A stretch of 64,000 nt of DNA from Sulfurimonas sp. HSL-1656 (GTDB lineage: Bacteria; Campylobacterota; Campylobacteria; Campylobacterales; Sulfurimonadaceae). How positions within the stretch are numbered: the first letter of the stretch is position 1; each line of letters starts with the position of its first letter. The translations under genes were made by a program, and so were the position numbers. Positions 7,968-15,752 of this stretch are shown here, one piece after another. Where the stretch lies: positions 2,294,001 to 2,358,000 of the forward strand of contig NZ_CP147915.1 in assembly GCF_039645585.1 (NCBI RefSeq). The letters are read 5' to 3'. The notes below the pieces were generated by a model. It was given only the letters and a program-made list of their open reading frames with translations. It was not told the origin of the DNA and did no database searches.

Positions 7968-8302
7968 TACATCACCTCCCCGCAATACTCTGCATAGATC
8001 TCCGCGGCGATCTGCTCCTGGAACTCCATGCTGTACTCTTCCCGCCAGCGGCGCGGCGTGCCGTGCGGAGACAGCATCGGGCCGGTGTGGTGCTCTTGGC
8101 AGAGAGGGATCATCTTGTGGTCGTCTTTCTGGTCACTTGAATCACGTTTCACATGGTGTCCTTCGATGCCGTCAGGTGTTCCGCAGACAAGGCACCGGTG
8201 CGGCTGCTGAGCGAACCAGTTGAGGTAGTCACGGTCGCGGGCTGGCTTTGGCTTGATGCGAGCATGCTTTGTCTGGTAGGCTTTGGTGTATGGTGCGTTC
8301 AT
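7967..8302 (-). CDS. HNH-type / DUF968-like nuclease
   Basis: 111 residues. A basic N-terminal tail is followed by 'CLVCGTPDGIEGHHV' (residues ~37-51) and 'KMIPLCQEHH' (~63-72). The C-x2-C, GHH and C-x2-HH residues fit a zinc-stabilised HNH (beta-beta-alpha-metal) nuclease of the DUF968/Ref-like type found in lambdoid recombination regions. Enzyme activity is inferred. ATGA overlap with the replication gene upstream. Confidence 0.78.
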   Translation of the reverse strand: MNAPYTKAYQTKHARIKPKPARDRDYLNWFAQQPHRCLVCGTPDGIEGHHVKRDSSDQKDDHKMIPLCQEHHTGPMLSPHGTPRRWREEYSMEFQEQIAAEIYAEYCGEVM

Positions 8303-8919
8303 GCTCTTACCGCCTCTGCCAAAGGGGCAATCATTCCAGCGACATCACGCTTTGGCTTGTTCAGCGCTGGTACTGATCTCACTTTTGGGATCTTATAACC
8401 CGCCTCTACGACCTCAACGGTCGGCAGATAGCGTGATGGGTCAGAGTTAGGGTCTGCCTCTGCAGTACCAGGAAGGTGATCGATATGCGTATCACGTCTC
8501 GAGTGTGTCTTGTAAAGCTGCGGGAACTCACGACGCTTGAACTCCCACTCTCTTGCCTCAAGGTTGCACAGATACACCCACCCTCCCATGGCATTGACGA
8601 CGCTGTTGATGACGACATCCTCGAATGCAACGGATGCGACACGCCCTTTCGTTTTGAAAGCACGCTCGAGGTCTTGAAGCGCGAGTGATGCGATGGCGTC
8701 GATGTCAGGGCGAACGTACTCGAGCAGCTCGGCAGGGTGCGGCATCTTGTGGAACTTCCGGTTTGCAAGAACGCTCATGACAGCACCGTCAAACTCGTCA
8801 TCACTCATCGATCTGCTGAGGATTTCGTAATGCAGTTTCATGCGGGCATCGCTCATTGTTTCACCGAACTCTTCGGCAAGAACGGTGTAGCGCTCGACGA
8901 ACTTCTTGAAATCGATCAT
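8299..8919 (-). CDS. Phage replication (helicase-loader-like) protein
   Basis: 206 residues. The N-terminal helical domain has 'LHYEILSRSMSDDEFDGAVMSVLANRKFHKMPHPAELL' features (residues ~28-66). A second domain has 'VVNAMGGWVYLC' and 'REWEFKRREFPQLYK' (~110-140), and a disordered tail follows. The 'GGW...F.R.EF...Y' pattern is typical of phage proteins that replace lambda P or DUF6475-type replisome organisers. It follows a DnaD-like/DUF6291 gene with ATGA overlap. The role is inferred from pattern and order. Confidence 0.6.
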   Translation of the reverse strand: MIDFKKFVERYTVLAEEFGETMSDARMKLHYEILSRSMSDDEFDGAVMSVLANRKFHKMPHPAELLEYVRPDIDAIASLALQDLERAFKTKGRVASVAFEDVVINSVVNAMGGWVYLCNLEAREWEFKRREFPQLYKTHSRRDTHIDHLPGTAEADPNSDPSRYLPTVEVVEAGYKIPKVRSVPALNKPKRDVAGMIAPLAEAVRA

Positions 8920-9614
8920 TGCACACCCCCAGCAAGTCTTCTGCCTGCCGCCATGGTGTGTGCAGCGTTGAAACTGATCTTGTTCGCTGCGACCATCTGG
9001 TCAAGATCGTCAAACCCTGTCGAAGACTTACCCGGTGGCGTCTTCGGCTCAAACAGCCCTTGCCACCCGTTGCGGATGCTCGTGTTGATTATTTCCCCCT
9101 GCCGGTCCTTGAAATTCTCAAGAAGTGACAGCTGCTGTTTGACAGTCGATGGCGTCATTTTCTTTCTGAGCTCTTTGCGATACTGAAGCCACTCTGACCA
9201 TGCATTCTTGTCGAGCCATTCAGGAAGGTCTTCGCTCTCACATGTGCGCGCAGGCGCATTGGCTTTCTCTTCCTCTTGTACTTCCCCTTTCTCTTTCTCT
9301 TCTTCTTTCTCTTCCTCTTGTTGGCAAGGGGCTTCATAAGGGGCTTGGCAAGGGGTTACATTTTCTTCGTAACACCCCTTGTAATCACCTTCTTTAGCCT
9401 TGTTCAAGTACCCTTCAATACTGCTTTGAAGGCTATGCTTAACCCCTTCGAATGCAAGGTCAAGCATCGGATCATCAAATGTGATTTCGTCCGGCTTCTT
9501 CTCGAGAAACTGGATCGACATGATCGCTTCGATAAATTCCGTCTTCTGCTCTGCAGTCTGCAGCTTTTCGTAGATGCGCTTGTAGCTGTTTAAAAAACTA
9601 AAACCCTTTCTCAT
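8916..9614 (-). CDS. DUF6291-type phage replication protein
   Basis: 232 residues. The N-terminal ~70 match DUF6291 ('FSFLNSYKRIYEKLQTAEQ', 'FIEAIMSIQFLE', 'FDDPMLDLAFEGVKHSLQSS'). A Glu/Lys-rich linker (~100-118) follows, then a C-terminal 'LPEWLDKNAWSEWLQYRKELRK...MTPSTVKQQL' segment seen in phage replication-initiation proteins. It is probably the origin-recognition partner of the helicase-loader-like protein it overlaps. Function is inferred. Confidence 0.7.
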   Translation of the reverse strand: MRKGFSFLNSYKRIYEKLQTAEQKTEFIEAIMSIQFLEKKPDEITFDDPMLDLAFEGVKHSLQSSIEGYLNKAKEGDYKGCYEENVTPCQAPYEAPCQQEEEKEEEKEKGEVQEEEKANAPARTCESEDLPEWLDKNAWSEWLQYRKELRKKMTPSTVKQQLSLLENFKDRQGEIINTSIRNGWQGLFEPKTPPGKSSTGFDDLDQMVAANKISFNAAHTMAAGRRLAGGVQ

Positions 9615-9961
9615 GATGCTATCTCCTCTACATGTGCCGCATATGTATGCTCTACATGCGGAATAAACCGCTTCTCGATCGACAGCAGACCTTTAAACTG
9701 GAATTCACGAGGCTGGATCCTGCACTCGAAGCAGTAGTTAATCAGCGCCTGCTTTGCCGCGAACTCGTTCATGGGGCAGAACGTCGCCACCAGACCCTTC
9801 ATGTCCCCGAAGTGGTGCAGCAGGTCAAAGTAGACGCCAGGGAGTGGACCGCCGCCGTCCTTGATCTCGATGATGCTTTCTGCCGGTACTGATGCGACGC
9901 GCATGATGTTTTGGTAGGCGGCGTGGAAAACCTGTTTTTCTTGAATGGTTAAGACTCGCAT
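9611..9961 (-). CDS. Hypothetical phage protein
   Basis: 116 residues from an ATG preceded by GAGAGG; an upstream in-frame ATG pair at 10033 would add 24 residues but overlaps the methyltransferase stop. Compact alpha/beta composition with two Cys near residues 72 and 84. No motif recognised. ATGA overlap with the DUF6291 gene. Confidence 0.55.
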   Translation of the reverse strand: MRVLTIQEKQVFHAAYQNIMRVASVPAESIIEIKDGGGPLPGVYFDLLHHFGDMKGLVATFCPMNEFAAKQALINYCFECRIQPREFQFKGLLSIEKRFIPHVEHTYAAHVEEIAS

Positions 9962-10022
9962 GGTATACCTCTCATTGGCAATGCTGCTCTCTGCGCGTTG
10001 TAGTTGATTGTTCCGTGGTTTT

Positions 10023-11048
10023 TCATGCATCATCCTTCTCGCTGAAGCATCGGCATTGATGCTTCGATGAACGTGGCCGCGACGTCGTAGTTGATGGCGT
10101 CGCCGTAGCCTTTAATCCCAATGCGGCGCCACCTGGTATACACGCGTCCCAGATCTCCGGAAGGCCCTGAAGCCAGCGGGAATGTGCCGGGTTCAACTGG
10201 CCGCCACTTTCCATCTGTGCAGTAGAGCCAGTCAGCAGCGTCCCATCCGATTTCAGGCGGGCGGGGCAGTCCATTGTCAGAACTTCGTCCGGCTGTGGGT
10301 GTCCGGCCCGTACCGAACGCTTCCGACCTCTTCTTCGACGACGCGTCGGTGTCGCCCAGCCCGTCCTTGCCGCCGCATGGTTCAGCGTCACATTCTTCGC
10401 GTCGATCGAGACGTCGCCGCGTCGGTCCGCGTCTCCGGCTGTCGCCGTCGGCCAGCCGGCCAGTGTCGCTTCCTCTCTCAGCGGTTTCCCGCGAGGGTGT
10501 GCGAACCTGGCAGCCACTTTCTCCGGAGTGGTAAGCGCTCCCGCGTAGTCCCTGGCTATCGGCGTAGCCCACCCGCTCAGCGACAAAGTAGAGCCGCTGT
10601 CTGATGTTCGGAGCGCCGACGCCCGCAGAGCACAGATCGGCCCCCCCAAGGGCATACCCCATGTTTTCCATGTCAGCGCGTACAGCGGCGAGCCACGTCC
10701 GGCCGTCGATGCTTGCAACCTGTTCTCCAAAGCAGACTGCAGGCTCAAGCTCTCCGACGATGCGCGATACTTCCGGGTAGAGGTGCCGCTCGTCGGCGAA
10801 GTGACAATGGCCGCAATCGAGGCAGATGAAATATCCGGTTCGTTTAGGATGGCAGAGATGAGATCCGCCGCCACAGTTCGGGCATGTCTGCCCGGAGCCC
10901 GCCGTGGAGAATGGAGGGCAGGGGCATGAGAAGGTGCAGGCGTATCTGTCGTCGGGCCATCCGGCACGTCGCAGTGCGGAGCTCCACACTCCGATGCCGG
11001 CGAAGAAGTGGTGCTGGCTATATCCCATAAGGTCAGATGCTTTGACAT
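10023..11048 (-). CDS. Overlapping alternative-frame protein inside the methyltransferase gene
   Basis: 341 codons open in another frame of the methyltransferase gene. The ATG is preceded by AAGGAG (11057-11062) with an 8-nt spacer. The protein carries 'YALTWKTWGMPLGG', 'PICALRASALRTSDSGS', repeated 'WATPT/WPTATAGD' and 'GGQLNPAHSRWLQGLPEIW'. I recall this layout (TLTWK...RLRAS.RT...WPTP...LNP...WLMG.P) in phage proteins annotated as hypothetical or methyltransferase-associated. Thr/Ser/Ala-rich with a disordered start. The frame and ribosome-binding site are seen directly. Translation and conservation are inference. Confidence 0.5.
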   Translation of the reverse strand: MSKHLTLWDIASTTSSPASECGAPHCDVPDGPTTDTPAPSHAPALHSPRRAPGRHARTVAADLISAILNEPDISSASIAAIVTSPTSGTSTRKYRASSESLSLQSALENRLQASTAGRGSPLYALTWKTWGMPLGGPICALRASALRTSDSGSTLSLSGWATPIARDYAGALTTPEKVAARFAHPRGKPLREEATLAGWPTATAGDADRRGDVSIDAKNVTLNHAAARTGWATPTRRRRRGRKRSVRAGHPQPDEVLTMDCPARLKSDGTLLTGSTAQMESGGQLNPAHSRWLQGLPEIWDACIPGGAALGLKATATPSTTTSRPRSSKHQCRCFSEKDDA

Positions 11049-11157
11049 CGGTAATGCTCCTTGTATCTATTGCTCCCGGGGCGATGGCCCCGGCGTTCAT
11101 GAGGTTTTGAAGCCATTCGGCTTTTTCGGGGTCGAATTCGTTGTAGTAGGCGGCCAT
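10030..11157 (-). CDS. Phage DNA cytosine-C5 methyltransferase
   Basis: 375 residues. Motif I is HHFFAGIG (residues 49-56). Motif IV, with the catalytic Cys, is SCPCPPFS (77-84). A zinc-ribbon insertion (C92, C95, C102, C112, C115) follows, a common insertion in phage enzymes. The motif VI equivalent is FGEQVAS (143-149) and the motif VIII equivalent is RQRLYFVA. The conserved C-terminus is 'WRPVEPGTFPLA...GYGDAI'. It methylates cytosine in phage DNA, probably against host restriction; no cognate nuclease is adjacent. It starts 2 bp after the helicase-methyltransferase stop. A second long frame lies within it (next entry). Confidence 0.9.
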   Translation of the reverse strand: MAAYYNEFDPEKAEWLQNLMNAGAIAPGAIDTRSITDVKASDLMGYSQHHFFAGIGVWSSALRRAGWPDDRYACTFSCPCPPFSTAGSGQTCPNCGGGSHLCHPKRTGYFICLDCGHCHFADERHLYPEVSRIVGELEPAVCFGEQVASIDGRTWLAAVRADMENMGYALGGADLCSAGVGAPNIRQRLYFVAERVGYADSQGLRGSAYHSGESGCQVRTPSRETAERGSDTGRLADGDSRRRGPTRRRLDRREECDAEPCGGKDGLGDTDASSKKRSEAFGTGRTPTAGRSSDNGLPRPPEIGWDAADWLYCTDGKWRPVEPGTFPLASGPSGDLGRVYTRWRRIGIKGYGDAINYDVAATFIEASMPMLQREG

Positions 11158-11159
11158 GT

Positions 11160-13790
11160 CTATGCACCGCACTTCTCTTCCATAAAGTCAAACAGCGTCG
11201 GCATATTTGCCTCTTTCTCTGCAGCCTGCAGGTAGTGCACCCCATCGGTGAAGTATGCGGGGTTCAGCTCGCACGCATACCCTTTACGCCCTTTCTTGAT
11301 TGCACGGTACGGCACCGTCATAATCCCGCCGAATGGATCGTAAACCGTCTCTCCCTCGTTCGAAAACCGCTCGATCAGCCGGTCGACGATATCGAACTGC
11401 AGCGGGCAAAGGTGCTGCTCCTTTCCCTTGACACTCTGGACCATATTCAGCGTGCGCATCCTGGCCACGTCGGTCCATACGTCATCCATCCAGCTCGGAG
11501 GCTGCAGGAGCATGAACGTGACCGGGAGCTTTCCTTTCGCGTCCAGGTGCTCCCCGATCTTGACATGGTGGTCGTAGTCGTATATCTCTTCGAGGTGGTA
11601 GTCGCGGAACGCGCGGAATACCTGCGCAGGTTCCATCGCCTCAAGCTCTTCCGGCAGGAGGTGACGGTCGCCGCTCGATCGCCAATATCCATGCGCGTCG
11701 GTCTGCCAGCGGGCCCGTGTATAATCCTCCTTTGAGTGCGTGACCGGTTCGTCGGCATAGGAGCGCTCGCTATTGGTCTGAGGCTTGCGGAAGAGCAGGA
11801 TGTACTCCGGGAGCCCCGCGCTGATCTTCGTGCCGTCCTTGCACACCTCTGACCACCCGAGGCGATAGGTCTGGTTATTCTCGCGGACCACGTCGGTGAC
11901 GACGGTGATCATCCCCATGTAAGCGAAGCCATGGCTAGTGTAGTGCTCGATGCATTTGACGTGGAACGGGTAGACCGTCTGAAACCCGAGGCCCGTGAGC
12001 CCCCCAGGGACGATGCGGTCCTTGACATGGATCGCAGCGATGCGCCCTGGCTTCAATGTGCGCAGCAGTTCCGGGGTCAGGTAGTCCATCTGCTCGAAAA
12101 AGTGCTCATTGGTATCCGTATGCCCGAAGTCGGCATAGTTGGGGCTGTATTCGTATTGCGTCGAGAACGGTACCGACGTGACGATAAGGTCCAGGCTGTT
12201 TTCGTCCATCCCCTTCGTCTCCTGCACACAGTCGTTGTTCACCGCGGTATAGTGATTTCCAGACACCTCAATGCGCTCGACACCCATGGATCGTTTGAGC
12301 GCGTTCGCCATTGCGGCCGATGAAAGGCCGAACTCTTTGATAATCTTCGTCATATTCAGTCCTGTCGTTCTGTGTTTTTCCCATTTCTCTTCGAGTACCT
12401 TCCGGATCTCGGACTCGGCCTCGGTGTAAATGCTGTCAATGCGGACCGACCGCGCCTGGAGGAAACGGTAGACCCGGTGGACGCCCTGAATCCAGTCGTT
12501 AAATTTGTAGTCGATGCCGAGGAAGATTTCTTTATTGCACTGCTGGAGGTTTGCCCCGGAGCCGTACATCATCGGCTTTGTGAGAAAAACGCGCGTCTCT
12601 CCGCTGAGCCATTGCTGCAGGAGCTCGTCGCGCTTTTCGATTGTCTGATTTCCTGCAAGGGATGAGAACGTGATGCCTGCAGCGCGGAGCGCCTCTTCGA
12701 CAGCCTTCTGCTCATCGTTGAGCGTACACCAGACGATAACCTGGTCTTCCTCCTCGTAGCTGTCGAAAATTTCCATCATACGGTCGATGCGGCGCCCGAT
12801 GCTGTCCCGTTTCTCCCGGGCGGCCTGCGACAGTCCGGCGGCAGCATTTTTGAAGAGCAGGCCCTGCCCATCCTTCTCCGCTTCAAATTCGGAATAGTCG
12901 TTCGGCACTTCTGACCAGTTGACCGTCATCGCGGGGAGCTCGTATCCCTCGTCGGAAAGGCCGAGGTCGGATGGCTTCTCGATGAAGAGGCCCCATGACG
13001 AAACCCACATCCAGAACTCTTTTTCTTTGTGCGGCAGCAGCGTCAGTTCATCGGCCTTCTCGCTGTTGCGCTTGAAGAAGCGCGTTTTGGCCTGCGATAC
13101 ATCCATGATGCCGAGGAAAGCAGCATAGGCGAGCAGCTCGATGTAGTCGTTCGGTGACGGCGTGGCCGTGGCGACAAAACGGTACTGCACTTCCTTTCCT
13201 CTCACCCGGGCACTCATAGTCTTCCGGTCGCCAGCAAAGATCGCCATGAATTCCCGGAAGGTCTTGGTCCCGCCGAAGCCGCGGAGGACAGACGCCTCAT
13301 CAAGACTGGCTGCATCAAAATCACGCGGGTCAAGTTTTCCGTCTCGGACCGTCTCGTAGTTGGTGATGTAGATACCATCGCCGTTGGCCTCGTCGACGCT
13401 TCTGATAAACTTGATTTTCGGTGCCGTGTTTCCATCGATCTGCAGCCATGCTTTCAACTCTTCGCGCTGTCGATCGGTGATGAAAGGGTGCTCGCCCGTC
13501 GCCAGGACCTTCGCATCATTGAAAAACTCTTGCCGTACCCCCAGCGGGGCGACGATGAGCCCCCGGCCGCCGCCGATCTTCTTGAGCACGATCCGGACGA
13601 CCTCGAGTTGCATGATCGTCTTCCCGAGCCCAAATGATGCGAATATGCCGCGGCGCCCACCTCGGACGGCCCATGCGACAATATTTTGCTGATGTGGCTT
13701 TGTGATAGGGTTGACTTCCGCTATTGTGCAGTCAAAACCTTGATTCTCTGAGAGTTTGATTTTGCTATGCAGAAACTCACTGTATTCCAT
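11160..13790 (-). CDS. SNF2-like helicase fused to DNA methyltransferase
   Basis: 876 residues. The N-terminal superfamily-2 helicase has Walker A FGLGKT (53-58), a DEAS box (164-167), TATPSP (208-213) and a motif VI-like QGVHRVYRF (435-443). The C-terminal adenine-or-N4-cytosine-type methyltransferase has TSVPFS (538-543) in place of the usual (D/N/S)PP(Y/F). Conserved 'HVKDRI', 'DVVRENNQTYRLGW' and a SAM-site-like 'YDPFGGIMTVPYRA' follow. Such fusions are known in prophages and modify phage DNA processively. Base specificity cannot be read from sequence. The start was chosen after AAAGG, which drops 23 weak upstream codons. Confidence 0.88.
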   Translation of the reverse strand: MEYSEFLHSKIKLSENQGFDCTIAEVNPITKPHQQNIVAWAVRGGRRGIFASFGLGKTIMQLEVVRIVLKKIGGGRGLIVAPLGVRQEFFNDAKVLATGEHPFITDRQREELKAWLQIDGNTAPKIKFIRSVDEANGDGIYITNYETVRDGKLDPRDFDAASLDEASVLRGFGGTKTFREFMAIFAGDRKTMSARVRGKEVQYRFVATATPSPNDYIELLAYAAFLGIMDVSQAKTRFFKRNSEKADELTLLPHKEKEFWMWVSSWGLFIEKPSDLGLSDEGYELPAMTVNWSEVPNDYSEFEAEKDGQGLLFKNAAAGLSQAAREKRDSIGRRIDRMMEIFDSYEEEDQVIVWCTLNDEQKAVEEALRAAGITFSSLAGNQTIEKRDELLQQWLSGETRVFLTKPMMYGSGANLQQCNKEIFLGIDYKFNDWIQGVHRVYRFLQARSVRIDSIYTEAESEIRKVLEEKWEKHRTTGLNMTKIIKEFGLSSAAMANALKRSMGVERIEVSGNHYTAVNNDCVQETKGMDENSLDLIVTSVPFSTQYEYSPNYADFGHTDTNEHFFEQMDYLTPELLRTLKPGRIAAIHVKDRIVPGGLTGLGFQTVYPFHVKCIEHYTSHGFAYMGMITVVTDVVRENNQTYRLGWSEVCKDGTKISAGLPEYILLFRKPQTNSERSYADEPVTHSKEDYTRARWQTDAHGYWRSSGDRHLLPEELEAMEPAQVFRAFRDYHLEEIYDYDHHVKIGEHLDAKGKLPVTFMLLQPPSWMDDVWTDVARMRTLNMVQSVKGKEQHLCPLQFDIVDRLIERFSNEGETVYDPFGGIMTVPYRAIKKGRKGYACELNPAYFTDGVHYLQAAEKEANMPTLFDFMEEKCGA

Positions 13791-13861
13791 GGATAGCCTT
13801 TGTGGGTGTGAAGCACAACGGAGGGAAGGCAGGGCACACCCCCTGTAACCCCTGCCCACCG

Positions 13862-13897
13862 TTCTGCTTGTTAAAAGGCACTGGTATAATTGCAGTG
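13862..13897 (+). promoter_or_regulatory. Possible rightward promoter, extended -10
   Basis: TGGTATAAT gives an extended -10 with a perfect TATAAT hexamer at 13885-13890. A -35 is not convincing (TTCTGC at 17-bp spacing). The region between the helicase-methyltransferase start and the small regulator genes is otherwise non-coding on the minus strand. It would drive a short transcript antisense to the genes at 14030-14429. Prediction only. Confidence 0.35.
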
Positions 13898-13995
13898 CAT
13901 CCTTATTCGGTTGCCATGCCCGTATCGCTTTGGTCGGTTGATGACGGGCGTGTTATCAGATGAGACAACACATAACGACAGGCAAGGAGGAGAGA

Positions 13996-14061
13996 ATGAA
14001 CCCGCCGTTATCTGTTGTCTTCCCCGGCGCTAACCGGGTTTGTCGCTTTCGACGCTTTTGA
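13996..14061 (+). CDS. 21-codon leader-like ORF with perfect Shine-Dalgarno
   Basis: ATG with AAGGAGG at 13984-13990. It encodes MNPPLSVVFPGANRVCRFRR plus Phe. The last 32 bp are antisense to the end of the minus-strand gene at 14030. It may be a leader peptide or chance; the ribosome-binding site is the only strong evidence. Confidence 0.25.
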   Translation: MNPPLSVVFPGANRVCRFRRF

Positions 14062-14230
14062 GAAGATCAATGAGTTTGGAATGAGGGTTGTCTTCTGACG
14101 ACTGCAGGACAGACGCGAAATCTACCGCGCACTCACCAATGAACTCTTCCACCTCTTTTCCTTCGTTCCCCGCGTGTTCCGCGAGCACCTTGTACGTTTC
14201 TTTTGGGATAAAGAAACTAAGCAGCTTCAT
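14030..14230 (-). CDS. Small phage protein of regulator region
   Basis: 66 residues: 'LLSFFIPKETYKVLAEHAGNEGKEV', then acidic helical segments. It looks like a small alpha-helical protein, possibly a partner of the ribbon-helix-helix protein encoded just upstream, which it overlaps by 14 bp. No family recognised. Confidence 0.5.
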   Translation of the reverse strand: MKLLSFFIPKETYKVLAEHAGNEGKEVEEFIGECAVDFASVLQSSEDNPHSKLIDLLKSVESDKPG

Positions 14231-14429
14231 GCATGTTGCCTCCTTGCTTTGATTTAAGGAGCATCAGCAGCACGCCGATGAAGCCCTTCTTTTCTCGCAG
14301 GAAGAACAGAAGCTCAAGTGCAGTGTCGACAAGTTCACTCTTGCTCACGCCTTCGGCTTCCGATATACGGTTAACCTTTTCTTCGAGCAGTGGATCGATT
14401 CTTACATTCAACGCTTCCGTTTTCTTCAT
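14217..14429 (-). CDS. Ribbon-helix-helix (Arc/CopG-like) protein
   Basis: 70 residues. 'ALNVRIDPLLEEKVNRISEAEGVSKSELVDTALELLFFL' (residues 5-43) is a clear strand-helix-turn-helix pattern of Arc/MetJ-type dimeric DNA-binding proteins. The AAGG ribosome-binding site is well placed. Downstream of the Cro-like gene, it is probably an early regulator of the leftward operon. Confidence 0.65.
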   Translation of the reverse strand: MKKTEALNVRIDPLLEEKVNRISEAEGVSKSELVDTALELLFFLREKKGFIGVLLMLLKSKQGGNMHEAA

Positions 14430-14441
14430 GTAATACCTTGT

Positions 14442-14735
14442 TTACACACTGTCTATACACGTGCCGTCTTGATGTTTTACAGACGGTTCTGCGACAATGC
14501 TCTTAGCTTCATTGGAAGCAGAGGAACCGACCGGGGCCGCGGCTTCGGTTGGGTTATTTTTAAAGTCCCTTCCGAACAGAAAATATTCGATAGGGTAGTT
14601 GGCATCGTAGATCTTTTTAAGCTTGTCACGGCCGAGAAGACGGGACGCGCTGAGCGCCATACTGATTTCAGGAACATTCAGTCCCGTATCGTTGGCAATT
14701 TCAGTGATCGGTTTATCAATGGATTTCTTGCTCAT
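14442..14735 (-). CDS. Cro-like transcriptional regulator
   Basis: 97 residues. Helix-turn-helix pattern 'PITEIANDTGLNVPEISMALSASRLLGRDKLKKIYD' in residues 8-43, then a disordered Pro/Ala/Ser-rich tail. It is divergent from the S24 repressor, with its start 11 bp from a perfect operator (14746-14760), exactly the Cro position of lambdoid phages. No good ribosome-binding site is visible, so a very short leader is likely. Cro role is inferred from position and size. Confidence 0.65.
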   Translation of the reverse strand: MSKKSIDKPITEIANDTGLNVPEISMALSASRLLGRDKLKKIYDANYPIEYFLFGRDFKNNPTEAAAPVGSSASNEAKSIVAEPSVKHQDGTCIDSV

Positions 14736-14745
14736 AAATTGAATG

Positions 14746-14820
14746 TTACTGTAACAGTAATTAAATGAAACTGAAATAATTTCTGTAGCAGTAATTTTAT
14801 ACGTGTTACTATTTTAGTAA
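14746..14820. promoter_or_regulatory. Immunity operators O1-O3 (left cluster)
   Basis: Three inverted repeats lie between the divergent Cro-like and repressor genes. 14746-14760 is a perfect palindrome, TTACTGTAACAGTAA. 14780-14794 is TTTCTGTAGCAGTAA, two changes. 14806-14820 is TTACTATTTTAGTAA, outer half-sites only. Centre spacings are 34 and 26 bp. The same sequence recurs at 15869-15917. The pattern is that of a repressor/Cro operator array; binding is inferred. Confidence 0.8.
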
Positions 14821-14830
14821 CTTAATAAGG

Positions 14831-15499
14831 ATGAACATGACCCCGGAAAAGAAGGTAGCTGCACTCCTGGATGACTATGGCCGTGGCGGGAAAACAAAAC
14901 TGGCCAAATTCCTGGATGTACCGCCTGTGTACATTACCAGATGGGTCGGTGAGCAGTATGTTGATTACTCGATCCCGAAAGAGTACATCGCAAATATAGA
15001 GAAATTCTTTAATAAACCGCCAGGGTTCCTACTCTCATCAGAGCACATGAGCGAAGTAAGCCTTATCCCTGTTGTTGGAACGGCAGACTGCGGCGGAGGC
15101 GATGTAAACCATTTGCAGGATCGGAGCCGGGTCTGCTATTACAATGGAGAATACTACTCCGATAAGCTGTATTGTGTCATTGCCAGTGGCGACAGCATGT
15201 CCACATTTATCGACAACGGGGACGAAGTGATTTGCGATCCAACGGTTGTGCCAGAGTCTGGTGATATTGTGCACTATCGTATCGGGAACGAAAGTGCGAT
15301 CAAGGTATTCGTTTTCGACCAGGAAGCCAACATGGTGCAGTTTGTGCCGATCAATAGCAGTGACACCTTCAAAACAAAGACGATTAGGCTGGACACCGAG
15401 GGCGACATATTTGATGAGCTGTTCATGGCTAAGGTCGTTGCTGTCAACAAACTATGTTTTTCCAATAGATCCGCAATTCTCAAGATGATAGGAAGATGA
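14831..15499 (+). CDS. CI-type repressor with S24 autocleavage domain
   Basis: 222 residues. The N-terminal ~60 form a helix-turn-helix ('TKLAKFLDVPPVYITRWVG', residues 22-40). The C-terminal LexA/UmuD-like peptidase has a nucleophile Ser in SGDSMS (S122), a Lys in NESAIKV (K158) and a likely self-cleavage bond Cys87-Gly88 in VVGTADCGGG. It keeps the prophage silent and would be cleaved after SOS induction. AAGG is better placed for the second ATG (14837) than for the first, so the true start may be two codons later. Operators lie on both sides of the gene. Confidence 0.9.
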   Translation: MNMTPEKKVAALLDDYGRGGKTKLAKFLDVPPVYITRWVGEQYVDYSIPKEYIANIEKFFNKPPGFLLSSEHMSEVSLIPVVGTADCGGGDVNHLQDRSRVCYYNGEYYSDKLYCVIASGDSMSTFIDNGDEVICDPTVVPESGDIVHYRIGNESAIKVFVFDQEANMVQFVPINSSDTFKTKTIRLDTEGDIFDELFMAKVVAVNKLCFSNRSAILKMIGR

Positions 15500-15500
15500 C

Positions 15501-15752
15501 TTGAAAAAGTTTTTTACTGCTAGGAGGGTCGCAATAGAGTGGCTATTCATTATGGCCTCCCTTATTGCTATCATACTTATAGCTGTGATTGATAGTGGTT
15601 TTTCCGCCGGAATTGCAGGTTTTACGAGACACATTGATGAAGTGCCATTGGTCATGATGGTTTTTTATTCCATCTCCGTTGGAGTAAGACTCACAATATG
15701 GTCCATTAAAACACTGCTTTCAAAAGATAATGAAAAGATATCTGGTTCATAA
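15501..15752 (+). CDS. Small membrane protein next to repressor
   Basis: 83 residues from a TTG start, one base after the repressor stop and preceded by AGGAAG. Two hydrophobic segments (residues ~13-31 and ~47-66) with a short polar loop; basic N-terminus. It is probably expressed in the lysogen with the repressor. Membrane genes in this position are often superinfection-exclusion factors; that is inference. Confidence 0.6.
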   Translation: MKKFFTARRVAIEWLFIMASLIAIILIAVIDSGFSAGIAGFTRHIDEVPLVMMVFYSISVGVRLTIWSIKTLLSKDNEKISGS

